Assembly (NCBI GenBank): GCA_004297825.1
Contig: SCSX01000093.1
Span: 62,001 to 126,000 of the forward strand
Source of the DNA: Spirochaetota bacterium
Lineage (GTDB): Bacteria; Spirochaetota; UBA4802; UBA5368
Direction of reading: 5' to 3'
Length of the DNA stretch: 64,000 bases
A program made the translations under genes and the position numbers. This document shows, piece after piece, positions 34,544 to 42,528 of the stretch (the stretch's first letter is position 1; each line of letters starts with the position of its first letter). Below the pieces are notes generated by a model. It was not told where the DNA came from. It saw only the letters and a program-made list of their open reading frames with translations, and did no database searches.

Positions 34544-34786
34544 TCAATCTCCAACGATTCGATGCTTTACTTTTTCCAGCAGACCTCCCTTGGCGAAAAA
34601 AGTCGTGGCGCCGCACCCCGCGCACACCCGTGCGGTGTACATGAATTTAATTGTGCTGCCTGAATCGTTTTCCGATTGGGAAACCATTTCCATCCAGAGA
34701 TCTTCAATGATGCCAAATCTGGATGATCCGCAATCGCGACAGAGGGGTGTCGGAATGCCGGTACTCTTTTCGATGGTTATTGTCAC
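34544..34786 (-). CDS. Small zinc-ribbon protein
   Basis: The 80-residue protein has CRDCGSSRFGI near residue 16 and CAGCGATTFF near residue 56, two CxxC pairs that should form one zinc ribbon. Between them is a short beta-strand hairpin (KFMYTARV). Proteins of this kind are often unassigned nucleic-acid or protein binders. GGAGGG precedes the ATG. It stands between two DUF3592-type genes. Confidence 0.65.
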   Translation of the reverse strand: MTITIEKSTGIPTPLCRDCGSSRFGIIEDLWMEMVSQSENDSGSTIKFMYTARVCAGCGATTFFAKGGLLEKVKHRIVGD

Positions 34787-34807
34787 TGTATCCCTCCAAA
34801 TCGATCT

Positions 34808-35668
34808 TTAGAAAAATTGGAATTTGACGATCCGTGCCGTATAAAACAATCCGATACCCAGGAATGCCAATCCCATGACGATAAATATATAGTTCCTTTC
34901 ATACACGCCGGTTTCGAGCACCGCGCTTTCGGGATTCCCGGGATCGTAATGGACATTCACCCGGGAACCGGCTTCATAAAGCCCTGCTTTCGCTTCCCAA
35001 TACGAGCGGTCCCCGGTGAATGGTTCGAAGGAGAACCGTTTACCCAGGTACGATGTGCCGCCGACACGGTAATCGTATTCAGCATCGATTCCATAGGTCA
35101 GGGTTTCTATCCGCGTTCCCATGTGGCCGGCGGATGAAGAGCTTCGTCGTTCACTCAGGCTGATCTTCGACAAACGGCCCTCTATGGATGGCCAGTCGGC
35201 GCTTTCACCTGCTGAGGCGATATGGCCGCCGATATACACGAGCATGATAATGCCGCCGATCAGGAACATCAATGCAAGGGCGGCGAGCGGAATATTCACT
35301 TTTATTGCGTTCCGGAATAACGATTCCAGCCGGATAATTCGCTTTTTTATGTCAGCGAGCGCTTCGCGTTCTATCCTGGCAATTTCCCGAAGGTCGGCCT
35401 CGTTTTTTGCGGGGATATACAAATCCACAGCGAGCATTTCCTTCATCATCCCGGCGAGCGGCATGGTTTTTTTCGATTGCTTGCAAAGCGGGACTGCTTT
35501 TGCCAGGAACGAATCTTTCGCCCTTTTGTATTCGGTGAGGTTGTCAATTCGATTGAGGACCTTCAATTCATCGATCATACCTTGAATTAAATTACGTGTC
35601 ATTGCGTCATGCTCCTTCGGCGTGTATTGTTCCGGATTAATCGGTTTCTCAGGCCTTGAAATATCCAT
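34808..35668 (-). CDS. DUF3592 domain membrane protein
   Basis: From the ATG at 35668 the product has 286 residues: a helical N-terminal half (about 1-125, with EYKRAKDSFLAKAVPLCKQS), a membrane helix (LAALALMFLIGGIIMLVYIG), a DUF3592 domain (DWPSIEGRLSKISLSERRSS, AEYDYRVGGTSYLGKRFSFE, VNVHYDPGNPESAVLETG) and a final helix. The function is unknown. It begins ten bp after the TetR stop on the same strand, so it may be the last gene of the export operon. The open frame runs back to 35833 but overlaps TetR and is unlikely there. Confidence 0.7.
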   Translation of the reverse strand: MDISRPEKPINPEQYTPKEHDAMTRNLIQGMIDELKVLNRIDNLTEYKRAKDSFLAKAVPLCKQSKKTMPLAGMMKEMLAVDLYIPAKNEADLREIARIEREALADIKKRIIRLESLFRNAIKVNIPLAALALMFLIGGIIMLVYIGGHIASAGESADWPSIEGRLSKISLSERRSSSSAGHMGTRIETLTYGIDAEYDYRVGGTSYLGKRFSFEPFTGDRSYWEAKAGLYEAGSRVNVHYDPGNPESAVLETGVYERNYIFIVMGLAFLGIGLFYTARIVKFQFF

Positions 35669-35678
35669 CGTGCGCGCT

Positions 35679-36392
35679 TCAGTTTCGTGCGATGATCTCA
35701 TCCAGCAGGCGGAATAATTCCGGGGGCAGCGCGGGTCTCGTTGGCGCGGGTTTACCGGGCATGAGCTCGCGGAACACGAAATCGACGGTGTAGTCGAGTG
35801 CCTTCGCGGCCGTATCCTCCGAGGCAAGGTCATCGCGCCAGACCGTGTCCTCGTTGATCTGGCGGAAGAGCACCAGGTTCGTCACGAAAGAAAAAATACT
35901 GTAGACCACGAAGAGCGGGTAACGCGTCTCGAAAAATCCCCCGCGTATTCCCTCGAGTATGATGTCGAGCACGATCTCACGGCGGCGGGAGAAGAGCTGT
36001 TCCTGTTCGATCTTCCGGAGATAACGGCCGCCGTCCGAAAGCTCCCTGAAAATGATCTTGTACACATACTCGTCGCGCTTTTTCAGGAACAGGTTCACCA
36101 CGAGGTAGATCGCGATGAAGAGCCGTTCGGGCGGCGCGAGATCGAAGGCCTTGAGCGTCTCCAGGAGCTGTTCCTTTTCGATGTCCCCGAATATCTGCCG
36201 GATCACGAGGAGGTAGAGGTCCTCCTTGCTTCCGAAGTGATAAATCACCAACGCCGGGTTTACGTGCGCGAGGCGGGCGATCGATTTGACCCGCGCGCCG
36301 GAGAGGCCCCGCTCCGCGAATTCATGGCAGGCGGCGGCGTATATCCGGTCCCGTAAGACGCCTTTCGTTTTATCTGTCTTTCTTGATTTCAT
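35679..36392 (-). CDS. TetR/AcrR family regulator
   Basis: The 237-residue protein has the N-terminal TetR helix-turn-helix: FAERGLSGARVKSIARLAHV and NPALVIYHFGSKEDLYLLVI. Its ligand-binding C-terminus is less conserved. It overlaps the upstream tolC-like gene by 23 bp and is the fifth gene of the ABC export operon, so it is most likely the repressor of that operon and possibly of the RND operon. Candidate operator motifs lie at 40890-40919 and 5933-5948. Confidence 0.88.
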   Translation of the reverse strand: MKSRKTDKTKGVLRDRIYAAACHEFAERGLSGARVKSIARLAHVNPALVIYHFGSKEDLYLLVIRQIFGDIEKEQLLETLKAFDLAPPERLFIAIYLVVNLFLKKRDEYVYKIIFRELSDGGRYLRKIEQEQLFSRRREIVLDIILEGIRGGFFETRYPLFVVYSIFSFVTNLVLFRQINEDTVWRDDLASEDTAAKALDYTVDFVFRELMPGKPAPTRPALPPELFRLLDEIIARN

Positions 36393-37842
36393 CCATGAGT
36401 CCCAGGAGCTGCACGAGAATGCGCCGCGCGTCCACGCGGTCGGTGATGCGGATAAGCTCGTAGTTCAGGAGGGCGTTGCGGTCCTGGATAACGAAGTAGA
36501 GGTCGCTCTGGCCCTGGAGATATTTTCTCTCGTCGGCCGCGAGTTGAACGCCCGCCTGGGCGATGAGCTCCTCGTCCTGCCTGATCACGGTTTCGTAGGC
36601 GCGCACGGTATCGCGAAGCTCGTCCACGCTCTGTGAGTAATTGCGCTCGAAGGCGCGCAGGTCCTGCTCCCAGCGCTTCAGTATCGCCCGGGTTTCCTCC
36701 ACGCGTCCTTCCCCCAGGCTGTTTTGGAGAGGGTAGGAGAGGGCCGCCCCCGCGCTGTACACGGGATAGGGAAACCGGTCGAGAGAGTCCTTCCCGTCCA
36801 GGGCATAGTTGCGCGCGCGGTACGAGAGTGAGAGATTGAGATCGGGAAGGAGCGCGTTCCTGTCGCGCTCCAGGGTGCGCGCGAGCACTTCGCGCGACAG
36901 GTTCAGTATCTTCATCTGGCGTGTCGAATAAATTGAAAAATTCTCAGGGACGCGCGCGGGCAGTACGAGCTCTTTCTCGGGTTCGATAATCTCTCCGGGC
37001 TGGGCGGGCCTGTTGTAGCACCACCGGTACACTTTTTGCGAAAGGTAGCCCAGCCTGGTCGCCGCGAGGTCGCGCGCCTTCGCGTACTCGACGGCGACGA
37101 TGCGCGCCCGGGCCACGTCCCCGACGTCCGAGAGGCCGTTCGCGAACTTGTTGGCCACGGTCGCGACGAGGTCCTCGCCGTTCTTCACGTTCTTGGCGTA
37201 GATATCCTGCTGATGCCATGCGAGGTACCAGCTGAAGTAGAGATTGTACAGGTCCGCGATCACCGTCTCTATGCTCTCGTCGACGGTCTCCCTCATGATG
37301 AGCCGGTTCAGCTCCGCCTGGCGCACGGGAAAGCGGTCGAGCATCCCCAGCCAGTTTTTAAGCAGTGGCTGTTGAACCTCGATATAGGCCTCTGGATTGT
37401 AGAGCTTCGCATCGATTATGTCGGGTACGGGAGTCAAGCTCCGGTTGACCCGAAGCGCACTGCGGTTGTAGTCCACGCCCCCGCGCACCCGTGTGCCGGT
37501 CCACGGGGAAATCCACGAAAAGCCCGCCCCCGCGTTGTCCGTGTCCTGTTCCTGGATTCGCGACGAAGAGTACTTCGTGTAGGGGGTCTCGTGGAGCTTG
37601 TTGTAATGAAGGTCGAAGACGATGTCGTTCACGGCCTTCGCCTGGAGCTCGGCGCTTTCGGCCTCGCGGATGCGGGCGAGCTCGCGGAATATCTCGGGCG
37701 TGTGCAGGATTGCCCCGTCGATGAATTCCCTGAGCGTGAGGACGGAAGGGGCGGTATCGGCGCCCCGCGCCATGGCCGGAAGGCACAGCGCGCACATGGC
37801 GATAATGAACGGCATCATGCGTGTGAGGAAATTTATTTTCAT
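36370..37842 (-). CDS. TolC family outer-membrane channel protein
   Basis: The 490-residue protein has a signal peptide (FIIAMCALCLPAMARGAD) and two OEP repeats, starting LTLREFIDGAILHTPEIFRE and, in the second, NLSREVLARTLERDRNALLP. The C-terminal half has LPDLNLSLSYRARNYALDGK. It is the outer-membrane channel of the export system with the preceding ABC ATPase. It overlaps the ATPase by four bases and the TetR gene by 23, so translation is coupled along the operon. Confidence 0.9.
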   Translation of the reverse strand: MKINFLTRMMPFIIAMCALCLPAMARGADTAPSVLTLREFIDGAILHTPEIFRELARIREAESAELQAKAVNDIVFDLHYNKLHETPYTKYSSSRIQEQDTDNAGAGFSWISPWTGTRVRGGVDYNRSALRVNRSLTPVPDIIDAKLYNPEAYIEVQQPLLKNWLGMLDRFPVRQAELNRLIMRETVDESIETVIADLYNLYFSWYLAWHQQDIYAKNVKNGEDLVATVANKFANGLSDVGDVARARIVAVEYAKARDLAATRLGYLSQKVYRWCYNRPAQPGEIIEPEKELVLPARVPENFSIYSTRQMKILNLSREVLARTLERDRNALLPDLNLSLSYRARNYALDGKDSLDRFPYPVYSAGAALSYPLQNSLGEGRVEETRAILKRWEQDLRAFERNYSQSVDELRDTVRAYETVIRQDEELIAQAGVQLAADERKYLQGQSDLYFVIQDRNALLNYELIRITDRVDARRILVQLLGLMDEIKKDR

Positions 37843-38537
37843 CGCTTCTTCCGCCCCTTCTCCTTCCGCGTATCGGAGGTGATCATGCCGTCGACAAGGT
37901 GTATCTGCCTTCCGGCGCGCGCGGCGAAATCCATCTCGTGCGTGACGAGGAGAATGGTCGTCCCGTGGTTCCGGTTTATTTCCTCGAAGATCCGCAGCAC
38001 CCGTTCGCCGTTGATCGAATCCAGGTTCCCCGTGGGCTCGTCGGCGAAGAGGAAATCCGGGTCCATGATGAGCGCGCGGGCGATCGCCACGCGCTGCTGT
38101 TCGCCGCCCGACATCTGCATGGGAAATTTATTGATGCAATGGTCGAGCTCAAAATCGTGAAGGAAGCGGAGCGCCTTCGATTTCTTTTCCTTTTCGTTCC
38201 GGAACTTGCGCGCGGGCATGAGGATGTTCTCGATCGCGGTGAGCTCGGGGAGCAGGTAGTGGAACTGGAAGACGAAACCTATGTGCCCGTTGCGGAAATC
38301 GTGAAGGGAGGCGCTGTCCATGCGATGCACGTTCTTCCCCGCGATGTAGACCTCCCCGGCGGTGGGATCGTCCAGCCCGCTGGTCACATAGAGCAGCGTG
38401 GATTTCCCGGAGCCCGAGCGGCCGGTGATCGCGACGAATTCGCCGCGCTCCACGGTGAACGAGATGTTCCGCAAAACCTCCGTGGGTGGGTCGCCGAAGT
38501 TCTTGACGAGCGACTGGCAGAGCACGCCGCTGTTCAT
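37839..38537 (-). CDS. ABC transporter ATPase, MacB/LolD type
   Basis: The 232-residue protein has the full ABC set: Walker A GRSGSGKST, signature MSGGEQQRVA, Walker B FLFADEPTGNLD and H-loop LVTHEMDFA. The MacB/LolD family powers export of macrolides, lipoproteins or peptides with an FtsX-type permease. The permease gene is upstream, separated by a foldback element, and the tolC-like gene follows with a four-base overlap. The substrate is unknown. Confidence 0.92.
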   Translation of the reverse strand: MNSGVLCQSLVKNFGDPPTEVLRNISFTVERGEFVAITGRSGSGKSTLLYVTSGLDDPTAGEVYIAGKNVHRMDSASLHDFRNGHIGFVFQFHYLLPELTAIENILMPARKFRNEKEKKSKALRFLHDFELDHCINKFPMQMSGGEQQRVAIARALIMDPDFLFADEPTGNLDSINGERVLRIFEEINRNHGTTILLVTHEMDFAARAGRQIHLVDGMITSDTRKEKGRKKR

Positions 38538-38584
38538 GATTTAATCTTCGTGTTCATATTTTGTTTATATCCAGTGTCATGCAT

Positions 38585-38856
38585 TAAATCCCCGGCCCTC
38601 CGGGGCAGGCTAACGGCGCGACATCCTGTCGCAACGCCTGCATTTGGACATCCTGTCCATCACCGCCCCCTTTAATAAAGGGGGCTCTATTGATAATGCT
38701 TCGTGACGATATTTTGACTCCCGCCATTCAAAATTCAACAAGCGACCCCTGATGGCTCCCCTTTATCAAAGGGGAGCTGTGACGCACAGGATGTGCTAAT
38801 CCCGGCGTTGCGACACGATGTCGCACCTCTAGCCGGGCCGGAGGCTTGGGGGATTT
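38585..38856. mobile_element. MITE-like foldback element between ABC genes
   Basis: Bases 38585-38685 are an imperfect inverted copy of 38754-38856. Each arm holds small nested palindromes: GCGACATCCTGTCGC and GGACATCCTGTCC on the left, GCACAGGATGTGC and TGCGACACGATGTCGCA on the right, and CCCCCTTTAATAAAGGGGG against CTCCCCTTTATCAAAGGGGA. It carries no gene and separates the permease from the ATPase, which otherwise would be a typical close pair. No target duplication was confirmed. Confidence 0.6.
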
Positions 38857-38872
38857 TTAACAGCAATGTCCA

Positions 38873-40102
38873 TCACGAGTTCCTGATAATATCGATAGGC
38901 GAAAGCTTGCCCGCGTTGCGCGCGGGGATGATACTCGCGAACACCGAGCTCGCCAGCACGATAAGAAACGCCTTCAGGTAAATGGCCGCGTCCCATGACA
39001 TGGGCATGTGTCCCTGTCCCACGCTGATCTTTATCGTTTCGATGCGCGAACAGGCGTACGCGCCCAGGCCCATTCCCGTGAGCGCGCCTATGAGCCCCAG
39101 GATGACGCCCTGCACCAGGAAGAGGAATATCGTATCCATCTGGTCGTAGCCCACGCTCCTGAGTATCGCGATCTCGCGCTTCTTCTGATTTACGACCATG
39201 TTGAGAATGTTGTAGATGCCAAAGGCGACGATGAGCATGATGGTGAAGGTAGTCACGTTGCGGACGATGCCCTGCGTCTTCAGGGTCACGCGCACGTCCT
39301 CCTTCGCCTGGTCCCAGCTTTCCACGCGGTCGGCGGTGGTGCGCTGCCATTCGATCGCGGTATCGGCCGAAGAATGAACGTCCACGAGGCGCACCACGAG
39401 GTCCGATATTTCTCCCGGCGACTGCGTGAGCTTCTGCACGGTGGAGATCGACGAATAGGCGATGCGGTTGTCGATCTGCTTCACGCCGGTACTGTAGACC
39501 GCGACGATCTTCACCGGGAACACGACGCCGTGGGCGTTCACCACGTTCAGGGAGCCGTTTACGGAACAGCCCAGGCGCTTCATCATCTCTTCGCCCACGA
39601 GCACCAGGGAATCGCCGCGGGACACGTCGCCGAGCTTTCCCGTGATGATGTCGCGCTCCATGTTCGTCACGCGCGCCTGGGCCTCGGTGTTGACGCCCAC
39701 GAGGCGCACCGGCATGGAAAACTTGCCGTGCGTGAACATCACCTCGCGTATCAGCTGCGGGGCGTGTGCCACGACGCGGGGGTCGGCGGCGAGGCGCTCG
39801 TACCATCCCTGGATATTGGAAAGGTAGGTGTTGTTTATCCGGCCGGAGGGCGGGGTGATCCACTTCACGAACGTATCCGGGAAGAACACGTTGCGGAAGG
39901 TCTCCTGGCTTATAATCTCGTCGCGCGGGGAGATGCGTATGTAGGCGTCCACGTTCACCAGCCGGTCGATGACGTAGTCCTGGTAGCCGAGCTGCATGCC
40001 GGAAAAGACTATGTAGCCCGCGCAGCCTATGGTGATTCCCAGGAAGGTGAGTATAGTCTGCTGCGGGCGGTTGATAAGGTGCCGGATCGCGAGGAAGAAC
40101 AT
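38873..40102 (-). CDS. ABC transporter permease, MacB/FtsX type
   Basis: The 409-residue protein has a first membrane helix in RPQQTILTFLGITIGCAGYI, a large periplasmic MacB_PCD domain, then three C-terminal helices (TTFTIMLIVAFGIYNILNMV, FLVQGVILGLIGALTGMGLG, AFLIVLASSVFASIIPARNA), the FtsX layout. NQKKREIAILRSVGYDQMD is the conserved cytoplasmic coupling helix. It follows the adaptor by three bp and precedes the ATPase after the foldback element. It makes a mechanotransmission-type export pump with them. Confidence 0.9.
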   Translation of the reverse strand: MFFLAIRHLINRPQQTILTFLGITIGCAGYIVFSGMQLGYQDYVIDRLVNVDAYIRISPRDEIISQETFRNVFFPDTFVKWITPPSGRINNTYLSNIQGWYERLAADPRVVAHAPQLIREVMFTHGKFSMPVRLVGVNTEAQARVTNMERDIITGKLGDVSRGDSLVLVGEEMMKRLGCSVNGSLNVVNAHGVVFPVKIVAVYSTGVKQIDNRIAYSSISTVQKLTQSPGEISDLVVRLVDVHSSADTAIEWQRTTADRVESWDQAKEDVRVTLKTQGIVRNVTTFTIMLIVAFGIYNILNMVVNQKKREIAILRSVGYDQMDTIFLFLVQGVILGLIGALTGMGLGAYACSRIETIKISVGQGHMPMSWDAAIYLKAFLIVLASSVFASIIPARNAGKLSPIDIIRNS

Positions 40103-40105
40103 GGG

Positions 40106-40879
40106 CTACTCCCGGGGCATGACGATCTCGTCCGAGGCCTTCACCGAGCCGTCGGTGACCTCGGCCCAGGCGCCGTCAATCGCGCCTAACGCGGGCGTCG
40201 CGGACGCGGCCTTCCCCTCGCGGCGCAGGGCCACCACGCCGTCCTTGACGGCAATCACGGGGATCATGAGCGCCTCGTCCCTGCGGGCGACCTCGATCGC
40301 GACGTCGGCCGTCATATCGGGAAGCACCTCCGCGGGCATTTTCGCGACGCCTATGCGCGCGAGGAACTGTCCCCCGGACGGGTAGATGCTCTCCACCGTG
40401 CCGGACAGCCGCGCGCCGCGCATGGTTTCAACGGAGAGCTCGGCCTTCTGGCCCCGCCGCACGCGTAGTGCCGCGTTCTGGTCCAGCGAGACCTGTATGT
40501 AGGTCCGGCCCAGGTCCATCATCGTGAGGACCGGTTGCCCGGTGATGACCACCTCGCCCTCCTCGCAGTGGAGGCGGGTCACGGTGCCGGCGAAGGGCGC
40601 GAAGAACGCCGCCCCGGATTCGGTGACGGCAAGCTGCATCCCCTTCGCGACGGGCTGGCCCTCGCTCACGGAGAGGCGGCGGATCGTCGCGGGGATTCCC
40701 ATCTTGAGCGTATACACGCTGTCCGATTTCACCGTGCCCAGCGCGTAGATCGCCTCGACAATGGGACCGGTGCGCGGCTTCACCCGGGTGGCGCCGTTGC
40801 CGGCGACGAGGCGGATTACAACGACGAGCACCACGAGTCCGCCCGCGGCGTACAGAATCAGTTTCTTGTGTTTTTTCAT
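40106..40879 (-). CDS. Periplasmic adaptor (membrane fusion protein) of the ABC export system
   Basis: The 257-residue protein has an N-terminal membrane helix (LILYAAGGLVVLVVVIRLVA), a barrel-sandwich (lipoyl-like) domain made of VKSDSVYTLKMGIPATIRRL and APFAGTVTRLHCEEGEVVIT, then a beta-barrel and a final domain with VIAVKDGVVALRREGK. It lacks a long coiled hairpin. Such adaptors bridge MacB-type permeases and TolC. It opens the operon. No Shine-Dalgarno is visible before the ATG, only the AT-rich operator-like region. Confidence 0.88.
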   Translation of the reverse strand: MKKHKKLILYAAGGLVVLVVVIRLVAGNGATRVKPRTGPIVEAIYALGTVKSDSVYTLKMGIPATIRRLSVSEGQPVAKGMQLAVTESGAAFFAPFAGTVTRLHCEEGEVVITGQPVLTMMDLGRTYIQVSLDQNAALRVRRGQKAELSVETMRGARLSGTVESIYPSGGQFLARIGVAKMPAEVLPDMTADVAIEVARRDEALMIPVIAVKDGVVALRREGKAASATPALGAIDGAWAEVTDGSVKASDEIVMPRE

Positions 40880-40883
40880 ATGT

Positions 40884-40920
40884 TAAACGTTCGGTTAAAT
40901 AAATTAAATAGATGTTTAAT
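40884..40920 (-). promoter_or_regulatory. Operator-like region before the ABC export operon
   Basis: TTAAATAGATGTTTAA at 40904-40919 is close to the motif TAAAACAGATGTTTAA before the barrel-RND operon. GTTAAACGTTCGGTTAAA lies next to it, with two GTTAAA copies 12 bp apart. AT-rich repeats of this sort are typical TetR targets, and a TetR gene is in the same operon. Confidence 0.4.
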
Positions 40921-41059
40921 ATGTGCCCGGGCGGGGCATTTTTGTCAAGCAGGAAATAGAATTCATCTCCTGGGTGGTTAGAGTGTGACATTTTCCGGGA
41001 AGATGGGCGTAAATGGGCATACCTCGCCTCTGGTTTGGTGTGCGGGGAAGCTGGGATGT

Positions 41060-41539
41060 TTAATGCGAGGCGGTGCGGCGGAGTATTTTTGTGGGTGAGG
41101 CTCTTGTAGGGTGGTTTTCGGTGTCTCCCCAGTAGAATTCCCAGCACAGAATGCCCCCTGCGCTCCTTTGGCCGATGGCATAATGGGGGAACCGAACATA
41201 ATTATGCCTTCCGGCTGAATCGTGCAGCAGCTCGTGCAGGTAGCGCTTCGTCGCGATGGCTACCAGATGCGAGACCGAGAACCTGCTCAACTTACGGAAA
41301 TCCGACGCAAACTCATTCTCGTTCTTCCTGAAGCAAATAGGAAAACAATGCCATCGTTTCCAGGGATCACGGGGCTGATACTTTACCAAAGTAAACCCTC
41401 CCTGAAACCGGTCAATATCGCGCAGAACGCGCTTCAGGAGCATGATGACGACAGCCTGGCGGCTTGTTTTGAGCTTTGCCGCGGCAAGGGCGATATTCAC
41501 GAAGACGATGTGGCTCATATTTAAAGAAGTGCGAAGCAT
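41060..41539 (-). CDS. Hypothetical protein, possibly spirochaete-specific
   Basis: The 159-residue protein begins MLRTSLNMSHIVFVNIALAA. The middle is basic and helical (KTSRQAVVIMLLKRVLRDID, SDFRKLSRFSVSHLVAIATK, RYLHELLHDS), with features of a small DNA-binding-like protein; it ends IGQRSAGGILCWEFYWGD and a polar tail. I recall similar proteins in spirochaetes but cannot name a family. The ATG at 41539 has GGAGG seven bases upstream, much better than the ATG at 41647. Confidence 0.6.
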   Translation of the reverse strand: MLRTSLNMSHIVFVNIALAAAKLKTSRQAVVIMLLKRVLRDIDRFQGGFTLVKYQPRDPWKRWHCFPICFRKNENEFASDFRKLSRFSVSHLVAIATKRYLHELLHDSAGRHNYVRFPHYAIGQRSAGGILCWEFYWGDTENHPTRASPTKILRRTASH

Positions 41540-41792
41540 TCCGTATCCTCCGGGACAAGACCGAGCGTCCAGAGTGAATACGAATGGGGCATGGAAAATA
41601 TGGACGGTTTTCCCGGCTATGATTCGGGTGCCCGAAAAATAATTCACACCCGGTGGTTATTTTTATGGGAGAAAATCATCTGAAATAAAAAAATGATTGA
41701 TAATCGGACGAATGATTTCGTATTTATTTGTGAGGCAGGACGCACCACCATACGTATACTCAACTATAAGATATATCTGACAGGAGTAAAAA

Positions 41793-42290
41793 ATGAAACG
41801 TGGAATACTTGTGCTTTTCGTGCCGATTATGGCTTTTGCTGTTATCGGATGCTCAACCGGCGGCCAGCCCGTCGTGTGGAATAAATCCAGCGAAGTCGAT
41901 TTTTCAAAGCCGGTTAATGTGAAATTGGTCTATGATGCAAGCATACCAAAAGAAGAAATGGAGTTCATGCAAAAGGACATCGAGGGAAAGCTGGGGGGGA
42001 TTTTTAACATCACCGGCGAAACCGCGAATTCCTATACATTAACGGTGAAAGTAACAAAATATGATGAAGGCAGCGCCTGCGCCCGTTTCATGCTGATCGG
42101 CTTGGGACAAATGTATCTGGATGGCGAGGTGGAACTGTCCAATGGCAATCCGCCCGTGATTGTCCGTCAAGGCGAGTTTAAGAAGAATTACTGCGTCGGC
42201 GGATTTGTGGGCGGAACCGCGAAAATGAGGAATGAGATGACCGCAAAAGTCGGACAGGCCATCGCAGAGGCATTAAAAATTAAAAAATAG
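41793..42290 (+). CDS. DUF4410-like lipoprotein
   Basis: The 165-residue protein has a lipobox (FAVIGCSTGG). The mature part has a short beta-strand and helix pattern with GETANSYTLTVKVTKYDEGS and FMLIGLGQMYLDGEVELSNG, as in DUF4410-type lipoproteins, and ends in KVGQAIAEALKIKK. The role is unknown; an envelope location is likely. GACAGGAG precedes the ATG. Confidence 0.7.
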   Translation: MKRGILVLFVPIMAFAVIGCSTGGQPVVWNKSSEVDFSKPVNVKLVYDASIPKEEMEFMQKDIEGKLGGIFNITGETANSYTLTVKVTKYDEGSACARFMLIGLGQMYLDGEVELSNGNPPVIVRQGEFKKNYCVGGFVGGTAKMRNEMTAKVGQAIAEALKIKK

Positions 42291-42528
42291 GTTTTGCACC
42301 TGGTGTAATCGCTGTAAATCCTGCCTTGCTGCGGCACTTTTATGGGTGCCGCACAAATACTCCCCCTGATTATCGATTAATCCGAATAATAGTACCTGGA
42401 TTCGAGATGTTCCGGCACAAGTCGTACCCCCAGGGCAAAGGCCGGGGAAGGGGTCCGATATCGCTTACACTGGCGCGATGCCCGCCGCGGGGAAACGTCA
42501 ATCGTGACAAGTGCCGTGTCCCTGAACC

